A stretch of 64,000 bases of DNA from JACVRW01 sp963820315 (GTDB lineage: Bacteria > Actinomycetota > Thermoleophilia > Solirubrobacterales > Thermoleophilaceae): positions 62,001 to 126,000 of the forward strand of contig CAWFZK010000042.1 of the NCBI GenBank assembly GCA_963820315.1, in the 5' to 3' direction. Position 1 is the first letter of the stretch; each line of letters begins with the position of its first letter. Under the pieces are notes generated by a model. It had not been told where the DNA came from, did not search any database, and saw only the letters and a list, made by a program, of their open reading frames with translations. Below, in pieces: positions 1-7,443 of this stretch. The position numbers were made by a program, and so were the translations under genes.

Positions 1-186
1 GACATCTCGGGGATCGCCGGCTTCGCGGGCACGGCCGTGGGGATCGTCGCCATCGTCCTCGGGTTGCAGGCCCGCTCCAACCTTGCGGGCGCCAAGGGCA
101 CCCGCATGGCGACCACGGCCGCGGTCATCGGGGGTCTCGCCGTCCTGTCCGTCGTGTTCTTCCTGATCGTCGGCCCGCCGGACTGA
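1..186 (+). CDS. DUF4190-like membrane protein, C-terminal end (partial)
   Basis: The reading frame is open from the left edge and stops with TGA at 184-186, so only the last 61 residues are visible. They form two hydrophobic segments joined by a short basic loop (QARSNLAGAKGTR). The first contains glycine/alanine-spaced positions (GTAVGIVAIVLGLQA), the pattern of the DUF4190 family of small actinobacterial membrane proteins, which commonly end in two transmembrane helices separated by a G-hxA-R loop. The function of that family is unknown. The start and any N-terminal domain lie outside the window. Confidence 0.6.
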   Translation, partial: DISGIAGFAGTAVGIVAIVLGLQARSNLAGAKGTRMATTAAVIGGLAVLSVVFFLIVGPPD

Positions 187-383
187 GGCTGAGGGCTCGC
201 ACGGCGATCGGGTGGGTGCTGCCTACCCGATCGCCCGCAGCTCTTGGTCCTGCTCCTTAAGGAACGCGCGCGCCCCGAGGTGCGGATGCGCATGTAGGCG
301 GAGACTCGAGCCTGGATCGCCGATCAGCGTTCTCCTCACGGAGGCGTCGAGCCGGACCGCGGCCACCGCGAAATCCCCGCAAA

Positions 384-456
384 CAAGCCAAACTCAGGGC
401 TGGCGAGCGCCTGGATCGCACCCAGGAGGTCGCCGGTTCGAGTCCGGCTGGCTCCA
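384..456 (+). tRNA. tRNA-Ala(CGC)-like sequence with degenerate 5' end (pseudo-tRNA or att remnant)
   Basis: The 3' two thirds fold perfectly: D stem 393-395/405-407, anticodon stem 410-414/422-426 with a 7-nt loop carrying CGC at 417-419, five-base variable loop 427-431, T stem 432-436/444-448 with loop TTCGAGT, acceptor 3' strand 449-455 and discriminator A456. The body matches bacterial tRNA-Ala. The 5' side does not: the expected acceptor strand GGAGCCA reads CAAGCCA, giving two mismatches; position 8 is A, not U, and position 10 is A against C25. No CCA is encoded. It is either a decayed copy or the tRNA 3' end left as an attachment site. Bases 187-383 upstream hold nothing I recognise. 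Confidence 0.5.
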
Positions 457-475
457 TTCGGCGGCAGCGCTTCGG

Positions 476-1390
476 TTAGAGGATCGCCGCCGATCGAGGC
501 ACGTTCTGGCCGGACGACGTGACCGCCGCCGTGGCGGCCTCGGCGAGGGCAGCCACGAGGGCGGCGGTGGCGGGCGGGTCGGGCGGCTCGCCGTAGGTCG
601 CGGCGTATATGTGCCGCTTCGAGCCGGGCAGTTCGGTCGCCACGACACCCTCGATGTGGTGGGCGCGCAGGGCCAGACCGGTCTGGGTCGCAACCCCGAG
701 CCCGGCGGCCACCAGCGCCTGCATCACGACCATGTCATCGGAGCTCGAGCCGATCCGCGGATCGAACCCGGCGTCGGCGCACATCGACAGCAGGTGGCTG
801 CGGCACCGCTCGCATCCGGCGATCCACGTCGCATCGCGCAGGGCGGTCAGCCCGCGCTCGCGACGCGTCGACAGCAGGTAGACGGGATCGTCGAGCAGGT
901 GATGAAGGCGGATCCCGGCCGGCTCGGGCTCGGTCTCGTCGTAGCGGAAGATGATGGCGACCTCCACCTTGCCCGCGCGCAGCAGCTCGATCGCCTCGGG
1001 CGGGTGGGTGTCGGTCAGGCTGACCTGGAGGCCCGGATGCCGGCCCGCCAGCGCGGCCACGGCCTGCGGCACGAGCGATCCGATCGCCGAGGCGAAGGCG
1101 GCGAGGCGCACGCGGCCGGCGGTCAGCCCCACGTGGGCGGACAGCTCCGCGCCGGCGGCATCGATCCGCCCGATGATCTCGGCGGCGCGGTCGGCCAGCA
1201 GCTGCCCGGCAGGTGTGACCCGGACGCCGCGCCCGACTCGCTGCAGCAGCTGCGCGCCGGTCTCGGCCTCGAGCCGCCCGAGGTGGTGGGTCACCGACGG
1301 CTGGGAGTAGTTGAGCTCTCTTGCGGCCGCCGTTACCGATCCGTTGCGCGCGACGGCCTCGATGACGCGCAGTCGGGTGACGTCGAGCAT
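476..1390 (-). CDS. LysR-family transcriptional regulator
   Basis: The protein has 304 residues, the usual LysR length. An N-terminal winged helix-turn-helix (about residues 1-60, with AARELNYSQPSVTHHLGRLE as recognition region) is followed by a periplasmic-binding-like effector domain (about 90-295) beginning RVRLAAFASAIGSLVP. It is transcribed away from the thiol dioxygenase gene at 1467, with 76 bases between the two starts. LysR proteins usually control such a divergent neighbour in response to a small molecule, so control of that gene is a reasonable inference. The ligand is unknown. The start (ATG at 1390) sits directly on the HTH, so no alternative is needed. Confidence 0.9.
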   Translation of the reverse strand: MLDVTRLRVIEAVARNGSVTAAARELNYSQPSVTHHLGRLEAETGAQLLQRVGRGVRVTPAGQLLADRAAEIIGRIDAAGAELSAHVGLTAGRVRLAAFASAIGSLVPQAVAALAGRHPGLQVSLTDTHPPEAIELLRAGKVEVAIIFRYDETEPEPAGIRLHHLLDDPVYLLSTRRERGLTALRDATWIAGCERCRSHLLSMCADAGFDPRIGSSSDDMVVMQALVAAGLGVATQTGLALRAHHIEGVVATELPGSKRHIYAATYGEPPDPPATAALVAALAEAATAAVTSSGQNVPRSAAIL

Positions 1391-1466
1391 TCATCAACCC
1401 TATCTATGGATTTGCCCGAAAGTTGGCATTGGACGTATGAGACCTCAGGCGGCAGCCTCTGGAGCC

Positions 1467-1979
1467 ATGACCACGACACAGACACCTCCAGCCACCGAAC
1501 TGGCCCCCCTCGCCGACGGTGTCCGGACCGCCGTCAACGCGCAGGCCGACTGGTCCGAGACCGCGCAGCTCGTCGCCGACCAGCTGCGCCGGCACCTGCC
1601 CACCCCGGACGTCTTGACGGCCGCGCAGCGCCTCGGCTCACCCGACGACTACTGCGCCCACAACCTGTACGTCGAGCCGGACGGATCGTTCTCGATCGTC
1701 GGGCTGGTGTGGCGCCCCGGCCAGCTCACTCGCATCCACGACCACACCACGTGGTGCGTCTTCGGCGTCATCCAGGGCGCCGAGCACGAGGAGCTGTTCG
1801 ACGCCGACCTGAACCTGGTCGGTCGCAGTGATAACCATGTCGGCGACGTCAGCGGTTTCGCGCCGCCCGGCGACATCCACCGCGTGCACAACACCGGCGA
1901 CACGACCGCGATCTCGATCCACATCTACGGCACCGACATCACCCGCATCGGCTCGAGCGCCCGCCGCTACTACAACTGA
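1467..1979 (+). CDS. cysteine dioxygenase type I-like (cupin thiol dioxygenase)
   Basis: This 170-residue cupin carries the three-histidine iron site of the cysteine/3-mercaptopropionate dioxygenase family: His91 and His93 in RIHDHTTW and His138 in PPGDIHRVHN. Family members oxidise the thiol of cysteine or a related mercaptan to a sulfinate with O2 and Fe(II), in the cytoplasm. Which thiol is used cannot be read from the sequence. The ATG at 1467 is preferred; the frame extends upstream to 1311 but there encodes only shadow sequence across the LysR start. It is divergent from the LysR gene and followed after 27 bases by a reductase gene, possibly co-transcribed. Confidence 0.85.
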   Translation: MTTTQTPPATELAPLADGVRTAVNAQADWSETAQLVADQLRRHLPTPDVLTAAQRLGSPDDYCAHNLYVEPDGSFSIVGLVWRPGQLTRIHDHTTWCVFGVIQGAEHEELFDADLNLVGRSDNHVGDVSGFAPPGDIHRVHNTGDTTAISIHIYGTDITRIGSSARRYYN

Positions 1980-2006
1980 CCTCGAACTACCGAAGGAGCA
2001 GCAGCC

Positions 2007-2639
2007 ATGTCACTCGTCTACGTCCACTTCTTCTCCATCTCACTCGACGGCTTCGGCACCGGTGAAGGTCAGACCAAGGACGCACATTTCGGTCACGCCG
2101 GGGAGAGGTTGCACACGTGGATGTTCGCCACCCGGTCGTGGCAGCCCGGCGGTAGCGGCGGCGTCGACGACGTCTTCGTGCAGCGGCACGATCAGGGGAT
2201 CGGTGCCGAGATCATGGGGGCCGGGAAATTCGGCCACCCCGGATGGGAGGAGGACCCGGAGTGGAAGGGCGCGTGGGGTCCCAACCCGCCCTTCCACACA
2301 CCGGTCTTCGTCCTCACGCATCACACGCGCCCGTCGATCGAGATGGAGGGCGGCACGACGTTCCACTTCCTCGACGCGTCGCCTGCCGAGGCGCTCGAGA
2401 CGGCTCGCGAGGCCGCGGACGGCAAGGACATACGCATCGGCGGAGGTCCCACCGTGATCCGCGACTTCCTCGCTGCCAGGCTCATCGACCACATGCACGT
2501 CGTGGTGGTTCCGATTCTGCTCGGCCGGGGCGTGCGGCTCTGGGACGGACTGGAGGGCCTCGAGAAGGACTACCAGGTCGAGGCCACGTCCTCGCCCAGC
2601 GGAGTCACGCATGTGACGTTCACCCGCGCGGGCATCTGA
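2007..2639 (+). CDS. dihydrofolate reductase/RibD C-terminal family protein
   Basis: The 210-residue protein begins LVYVHFFSISLDGFGTG, the first strand and loop of the RibD-C/dihydrofolate-reductase-like fold, and ends with IGGGPTVIRDFLAARLIDHMHV, the family's nucleotide-binding and C-terminal strand region. Family members are NADPH-dependent reductases of mostly unknown substrate, and true folate activity should not be assumed. A good ribosome binding site (AAGGAG, 1992-1997) precedes the ATG. A second, more divergent member of the superfamily lies at 18582. The gene ends 3 bases before the convergent lipoprotein gene. Confidence 0.85.
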   Translation: MSLVYVHFFSISLDGFGTGEGQTKDAHFGHAGERLHTWMFATRSWQPGGSGGVDDVFVQRHDQGIGAEIMGAGKFGHPGWEEDPEWKGAWGPNPPFHTPVFVLTHHTRPSIEMEGGTTFHFLDASPAEALETAREAADGKDIRIGGGPTVIRDFLAARLIDHMHVVVVPILLGRGVRLWDGLEGLEKDYQVEATSSPSGVTHVTFTRAGI

Positions 2640-2642
2640 ACC

Positions 2643-3047
2643 TCAGTCCTCGTAGGCGTCCACGATGAAGTCGAGGTCGTCCTGCGTGGGCGCCTGGAAG
2701 GCGACCGTGCCGACGACCTTCGACTTGTCGCCCTCCTTGGCAACCTCGTCGGCGTAGTCGTTCGCCTCCGCCTCGCTTGCGAACGAGCGAGCCGAGCCGG
2801 ACTGGCTGCCGCTGATGTCCACCCCGGTCTCCGCACCGTTCAAGGACGCCTTCGGAAGCTGGCTGACCACGAGCCCCTGCGCCTCCAGTGCGGCTTCGAG
2901 ATCGTTGAAGGCGCTTCCGGGGGGCGGCGCGACCGCCTCGGCGGTGGCCGAGCCCCCTTGCGCGCCGTTGTCGTCGTCATCATCCCCGCACCCGATGACG
3001 GCAAGCGCCACGGCTGCGGCCAAGCAGAGAACCATCAGGTGCCGCAT
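2643..3047 (-). CDS. putative lipoprotein of unknown function
   Basis: The 134-residue product has a lipoprotein signal: MRHLMVLCLAAAVALAVIGC, with lipobox VIGC (Cys20), followed by an acidic and disordered linker (GDDDDDNGAQGG). The remaining ~100 residues look like a small globular domain (FNDLEAALEAQGLVV near residue 50, ending in DLDFIVDAYED). I do not recognise the family. The frame is open up to 3122, but the ATG at 3047 places the signal peptide exactly at the N-terminus and is chosen for that reason. It is expected to be anchored to the outer face of the cytoplasmic membrane. It is divergent from the DMT transporter at 3133. Confidence 0.75.
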   Translation of the reverse strand: MRHLMVLCLAAAVALAVIGCGDDDDDNGAQGGSATAEAVAPPPGSAFNDLEAALEAQGLVVSQLPKASLNGAETGVDISGSQSGSARSFASEAEANDYADEVAKEGDKSKVVGTVAFQAPTQDDLDFIVDAYED

Positions 3048-3132
3048 AGGCTTCAAGGTTTCGCTCCTCTCGTGGCAGCGCCGCGGATTATCGTGGGGCA
3101 CCAGCCGGACTGAATCATCCACCTAGATCGGC

Positions 3133-4038
3133 GTGGCAGCGTTACTCGCACTCCTGTCAGCGGTCTGCTTCGCCCTCTCGGCGGCGCTGCAGCAGCGTGG
3201 TCAGTTCAGTCTGGCGCGCCGCGGTGCCGCCGTTGAGGGTGTGACCGGGCTGTTCCGGCTGATCGCCGTGCCCGTGTGGGTGGCGGGGACGCTCGTCCTG
3301 TTCCTTGGCTACGCGACACAGGGCGCTGCGCTGGACCGCGGCAAGCTGGTGGTCGTCCAGCCGCTGCTCGTGACGACGGTCGTGTGGGCTCTTCCGCTCG
3401 GTTACCTGCTCACCAGCCAGCACGTCGCTCGGCGACAGGTGCTGGGCGCCGCGGTCGTGGTGCTGGGACTGGCGATGTTCGTGCTCGTCGGGGACCCGGA
3501 TGCCGGGGTCGACGAGGCATCGACGGCCGGCTTCGTCCTCGCGGCACTGGCGATCGGGGCGACCGTCGCGGCGGTTCTGCTGTGGCTGCGCACCAAGACC
3601 TCGCGGGCGCTGCGCGCCGCCGTGCTCGGCGTATGCGCGGGCCTGTTCTACGGGCTGTCCGCGAGCTTCGCCAAGCCGGTCATCAACGACCTGCACGTCA
3701 GCATCGGCGCGGCGGCGGGGAACTGGGAAACCTGGGCGCTGCTCGGATTCGGCTTCATCGCGTTCGTCATCCAGCAGATGTCGCTCGCGAGCGGCCAGCT
3801 CGCGCCGGCGATGGCGGCCGTCTCGGTCGCGAACCCGGCCGTCAGTGTGCTCCTCGGGATCCTTCTGTTCGATGAGCGGCTCACCCGTCCCGGCTGGCAC
3901 ATCGTGGTTGCTTTCGCCGCGCTGCTGGCGGCGCTCGGAGGCGCCGTGCTCATCACCTTCGCCGACCGCGAGACCCCGATGCCGGCCGGCGAGCCGGCGC
4001 CCGCCGGCACGCCTCGACACGATCCGGCGCACGCGTGA
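3133..4038 (+). CDS. DMT-superfamily (EamA/NIPA-like) permease
   Basis: A 301-residue membrane protein with nine or ten hydrophobic segments. The N-terminal helix (ALLALLSAVCFALSAALQQRG) and the repeat-like second half, with DERLTRPGWHIVVAFAALL near the end, are typical of the drug/metabolite transporter superfamily; the ALQQRG motif resembles NIPA-type Mg2+ transporter relatives. The substrate is unknown. The C-terminal tail after residue 280 is a Pro/Ala-rich cytoplasmic extension. The start is GTG at 3133 with no clear ribosome binding site. The stop overlaps the GTG start of the next gene (GTGA at 4035-4038), so the two membrane proteins are probably translationally coupled. Confidence 0.85.
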   Translation: MAALLALLSAVCFALSAALQQRGQFSLARRGAAVEGVTGLFRLIAVPVWVAGTLVLFLGYATQGAALDRGKLVVVQPLLVTTVVWALPLGYLLTSQHVARRQVLGAAVVVLGLAMFVLVGDPDAGVDEASTAGFVLAALAIGATVAAVLLWLRTKTSRALRAAVLGVCAGLFYGLSASFAKPVINDLHVSIGAAAGNWETWALLGFGFIAFVIQQMSLASGQLAPAMAAVSVANPAVSVLLGILLFDERLTRPGWHIVVAFAALLAALGGAVLITFADRETPMPAGEPAPAGTPRHDPAHA

Positions 4039-4683
4039 TCATCGAGATCTTCGCGCTGGCGCTGGCAAGCACGGTGCGGCCGACGAGCGTCGCGGCCGTC
4101 TACGCGCTGCTGTCGCATGACGCACCACGCAGGCTCATGGGTGCCTACCTCGCCGCCGGGCTGGCGTTCACGCTCGCGTTCGGCGCGATCGTCGTCGCCG
4201 CCACACACGGGAATCCACCTGCAGTCCGGCACCGACAAGGCGATCGCGGACATCGCGGGCGGCGCGCTTGCGCTGGCCTTCGGCATCGGAGTCCTCACCG
4301 GGCTGATCCAGGGACGACACAGCGGTGACGCACCCGGGGGGCGTCTGCAGACCGCTCTCGACCGGCGACTGACGATTCGAACAGCCGCCCTCGCCGGCCC
4401 CGCGACCCACATCCCGGGGCTCTTCTACGTGATCGCGCTGAACCTGATCATCGCCCACAACTCCTCGACAACCGACAAGGCCATCGCCCTCGTCATCTAC
4501 AACGTGGTCTGGTTCGCAGTGCCGATCGTCGCCCTCGTGATCTGCATCAGCGATCCCGAGGTGGCGCGACGCCTCGTGAGAGCGGTCAAGCAGTGGACCC
4601 ACGACCACGCCCGCGAGATCCTGCTCGTCGCCTCGTTCAGCGTGGGCGCGGCGCTCGTCACGCGCGGCGCGGTCGGCCTATGA
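4035..4683 (+). pseudogene. GAP-family (sap) membrane protein, one frameshift
   Basis: Two overlapping frames encode one protein. Residues 1-58 (IIEIFALALASTVRPTSVAA...) read from GTG 4035; the remainder (IHLQSGTDKAIADIAGGALA to RGAVGL) reads one base later. Removing one G from the GGG at 4209-4211 restores a continuous 215-residue protein. The product resembles GAP/Sap polytopic membrane proteins of actinobacteria, which are linked to glycopeptidolipid export in mycobacteria, with five or six transmembrane helices. The start overlaps the stop of the upstream permease. Either the gene is broken or one base is a sequencing error; the latter is favoured by the intact downstream coding sequence. 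Confidence 0.7.
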
Positions 4684-6351
4684 AGCCGCTGTTGCCGATG
4701 CCGCGTGGTGCGTCATGCGGCAGAAGCACGACGACCTGATCGGAACGTCGGCGCGCGCGCGCGCGACGTCGAGCTGCTGCCTGACGATCCGCGCCGGCTC
4801 CGGCTTGCCCAGCCGCACCAGGCACTCGTGGTAGCCGTGCAGGCTCCACACGTTCCCGGGGTGCCACGACGAGCGCGGGATCGACGAGTCATAGCCGAGG
4901 TCCTCGGCGTAGACGGTCTCGGCCTCCTCGACCCGACCCTGCTCCAGCAGCAGCGCGCCGTAGGCATGGCGCGTTGGCTGCATCCAGCCCCAGGGCTCGT
5001 CGTACGGCAGCGCGTCGTCCAGCGCGATCGCCCGGCGCAGGTGCTCGAACGCCGCGTCGAAGTGGCCGCGCCGGTACTCGAGCTCGCCGTCGAGCATCGC
5101 TCCGGCGACGGCCAGGATGTCCTGGCACGTGTTGTTGAACAGGTAGCGCGAGGCGGGCACGCGCGCGACCGCTGCGACGAAGGCGTCGCGCGCCGCCTCA
5201 GCTTCCGCCAGCCGACCGGTCGCGGCGTAGGCGACGCCCTGCGCGTAGTGCGTCATCGCCGTCGTGGTGGAGTAGAGCTCGGGGTCGACGGGCAGCGCCA
5301 GCGCGAAGATGTCCTCCCACATGCCGAAGCGGATGAGCACGTGCAGGCGCATGGGGATGAACGCCTCGAGGTAGTCGGCCATCGGCGGCTGCTCGATCCG
5401 CAGCAGCTCCTCCGGCAGCGAGGCCTCGAGGCCGGCGGCGACCTCCAGCGCAACCTGCGACCTGCCGAGGAACATCGCCCCGTAGATCGCGAAGTGGCGG
5501 TCGTGCGCGTGGTAGAGCGAGTAGAACCCGACCAGGCCCTCGCGCGCGACGTACTTCTCGTTGACCTCGATCGCGCGCAGGTTCCAGGCGAGCGTGCTCT
5601 GGTAGTCGCCGCACAGCACGTCGATGTGGGTCGGCATGTGCACGAGGTGGCCGGCGTCGGGGACGAGCGAGCGCAGCTCGTCCGCGACGGGCAGCGCCTG
5701 CTCGGGGAACGGCGACATCTCCATGAGGTGCACGTAGAGGTGCACGAGTCCCGGGTGGGTGCGGCCGCCGGGCCGCTCGAGCGCTTGCTCGAGCACCTCC
5801 TTCGCCTCGAGCGTCGCGGCACCATCGGGCGGCAGGCCCGTATAGCGGTCCCACAGCGCCCACGGCGTGAGGTTCATCAGCGCGTCTGCGAAGAGCGCCG
5901 CGACGTCGAGGTCGTCGGGATGTGCGCGATACACGTCGCGCATCGCCTCGGCGTAGTCGGCGTTCCACCCGACGAGGTCGGCAGCGGGGTCGTTCGCCTG
6001 GTAGCGGCTCCGGAGCGCCTCGACGAGCGCCCGCTCGACCGGCGCCGCGCGGTCCGCGCAGGCCCGTGCCGCCGCGACCTCGTCGCACGCCTTCTCGAGC
6101 GACGCCGCGAGGTCGACCGGGTCGAACGCCTCCCACTCCTTGTTGTAGTTCGGCCCGATCGCGTAGGCGACGCCCCAGTGGGCGAGCGCGAACCCGGGGT
6201 CGTGCTCGAGGGCGCGCTCGAAGCAGCGGATCGCCTCCTCGTGGTGGAACGCATAGGACCACACGAGTCCGCGCTCGAACCACGTCTGCGCGCTCGTCGA
6301 GGCGGTCGACGTCGCGCGCGTGTAGCTGCCGAGATCGAAGTAGGGCTCCAC
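4678..6351 (-). CDS. tetratricopeptide-repeat protein
   Basis: About 557 residues, largely helical with degenerate TPR units. The clearest is AIRCFERALEHDPGFALAHW near residue 50; later units are around RLAEAEAARDAFVAAV and AFEHLRRAIALDD. Similar proteins occur in actinobacteria and proteobacteria as TPR proteins of unknown role, presumably binding partners. A C-terminal stretch contains CFCRMTHHAA, a small Cys/His group of unknown meaning. The frame is open to 6519 but overlaps gnd there; GTG at 6351, 8 bases after the gnd stop, starts the conserved region (VEPYFDLGSYTR). It lies downstream of gnd in the same direction and is likely co-transcribed with it. Confidence 0.75.
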   Translation of the reverse strand: MEPYFDLGSYTRATSTASTSAQTWFERGLVWSYAFHHEEAIRCFERALEHDPGFALAHWGVAYAIGPNYNKEWEAFDPVDLAASLEKACDEVAAARACADRAAPVERALVEALRSRYQANDPAADLVGWNADYAEAMRDVYRAHPDDLDVAALFADALMNLTPWALWDRYTGLPPDGAATLEAKEVLEQALERPGGRTHPGLVHLYVHLMEMSPFPEQALPVADELRSLVPDAGHLVHMPTHIDVLCGDYQSTLAWNLRAIEVNEKYVAREGLVGFYSLYHAHDRHFAIYGAMFLGRSQVALEVAAGLEASLPEELLRIEQPPMADYLEAFIPMRLHVLIRFGMWEDIFALALPVDPELYSTTTAMTHYAQGVAYAATGRLAEAEAARDAFVAAVARVPASRYLFNNTCQDILAVAGAMLDGELEYRRGHFDAAFEHLRRAIALDDALPYDEPWGWMQPTRHAYGALLLEQGRVEEAETVYAEDLGYDSSIPRSSWHPGNVWSLHGYHECLVRLGKPEPARIVRQQLDVARARADVPIRSSCFCRMTHHAASATAAS

Positions 6352-6359
6352 GGCCGCCG

Positions 6360-7388
6360 TCAGGCCGGTTTCTCCTCGTGGCCCCCGAACTGCTTGCGCA
6401 TCGCCGAGAGCGCCTTGTCGCCGAAGTCGGCGAGCCCGCGGGAGGAGAAGCGGGTGTAGAGCGCCGTGCTCAGCACCGGTATCGGCACGCCCTCCTCGAT
6501 CGCCGCGATCGATGTCCAACGTCCCTCGCCCGAGTCGGAGACGCGACCCGAGAACGTCTCGAGCTCGGGTGATTGCAGCAGTGCGGTGGCGGTCAGGTCG
6601 AGCAGCCAGGAGCCGATCACGCTGCCGCGGCGCCAGACCTCCGCCACGTCAGGGAGGTCGAGCTCGTACTGGTAGTACTCGGGGTGCTCGAGCGGAGCCG
6701 TCTCCGCGTCCGCCTCGCGCTCGACGCTCCCGGCATTCGCGTTGCGAAGGACGTTGAGGCCCTCCGCGTAGGCCGCCATCACGCCGTACTCGATCCCGTT
6801 GTGGACCATCTTCACGAAGTGGCCCGCGCCGACAGGGCCGCAATGGAGGTAGCCGTTCTCCGCCGGGCTCACGTCACCTTCGCGCCCGGGCGTGCGCTCG
6901 GCCGAATCGACCCCGGGGGCGAGCGTGGCGAAGACCGAGTCGAGCCGCTCGACGGCGGCGTCGGGCCCCCCGATCATCAGGCAGTAGCCGCGCTCGAGCC
7001 CGAAGACGCCGCCCGAGGTCCCGCAGTCGATGTAGTCGATCTCGCGCTTCGCCAGCTCGGCTGCGCGGCGGATGTCGTCCCGGTAGTAGGAGTTCCCGCC
7101 GTCGATGATCGCGTCGCCCGCCTCGAGCTCGGCGGCGACCGCATTCACGGTCGACTCGGTGATGTGGCCCGCCGGCACCATCACCCAGACGGCCCGCGGC
7201 GCGGAGAGCTTCGCGGCCAATTCGGCGGGCGAGGCGGCACCCTCGGCGCCCTCGCCGACCAGCGTCTCGACGGCGGCCGGGTTGACGTCGTATACGACGC
7301 ACCGGTGCCCGTCGCGCATCAGGCGGCGAACCATGTTCGCGCCCATCCTGCCGAGGCCGACCATCCCGAGTTCCGCTTTTGCGCTCAC
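6360..7388 (-). CDS. gnd: 6-phosphogluconate dehydrogenase, decarboxylating (short form)
   Basis: The 342-residue product is the short, likely NAD-preferring form (YqeC-like) rather than the ~470-residue form. The Rossmann motif is GMVGLGRMGANMVRRL (residues 8-23). Substrate and catalytic motifs are present: IIDGGNSYYRD, the DCGTSGGVFGLERGY segment, and GHFVKMVHNGIEYG with the catalytic Lys and Asn. It oxidatively decarboxylates 6-phosphogluconate to ribulose 5-phosphate in the pentose phosphate pathway. The GTG start is preceded by an AAGGAG site about 9 bases upstream. It is divergent from pgi, which uses glucose 6-phosphate at the same branch point. The coenzyme preference is inference from length. 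Confidence 0.9.
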   Translation of the reverse strand: MSAKAELGMVGLGRMGANMVRRLMRDGHRCVVYDVNPAAVETLVGEGAEGAASPAELAAKLSAPRAVWVMVPAGHITESTVNAVAAELEAGDAIIDGGNSYYRDDIRRAAELAKREIDYIDCGTSGGVFGLERGYCLMIGGPDAAVERLDSVFATLAPGVDSAERTPGREGDVSPAENGYLHCGPVGAGHFVKMVHNGIEYGVMAAYAEGLNVLRNANAGSVEREADAETAPLEHPEYYQYELDLPDVAEVWRRGSVIGSWLLDLTATALLQSPELETFSGRVSDSGEGRWTSIAAIEEGVPIPVLSTALYTRFSSRGLADFGDKALSAMRKQFGGHEEKPA

Positions 7389-7402
7389 GCCTTCAGCTCT
7401 CC

Positions 7403-7432
7403 TTGGATTCGCCAGTCAGCGTGACTTATACT
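7403..7432 (+). promoter_or_regulatory. promoter of pgi (leaderless)
   Basis: TTGGAT (7403-7408), an 18-base spacer and TATACT (7427-7432) form a good sigma-70-type promoter. The GTG of pgi begins 11 bases after the -10 element, so transcription would start at or next to the start codon, giving a leaderless mRNA. There is no ribosome binding site in the remaining space. Confidence 0.65.
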
Positions 7433-7443
7433 CGCGCCGCCCC

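Noticed and set aside
257..457. Minus-strand ORF beginning MEPAGLEPATSW
   Set aside because: It is the well-known false protein read from a tRNA-like sequence; the tRNA explanation at 384-456 accounts for it.
212..1831. Long plus-strand ORF (539 codons)
   Set aside because: It lies antisense to the LysR gene and continues into the thiol dioxygenase in the wrong frame; its product is low-complexity Arg/Gly/Ala sequence without a domain.
4752..4766. Alternating GC run
   Set aside because: It is a short repeat inside the TPR coding sequence and is expected by chance at this base composition.
4705..6459. Long plus-strand ORF opposite the TPR gene
   Set aside because: The TPR protein on the other strand has clear repeats; this ORF is a shadow due to high GC.
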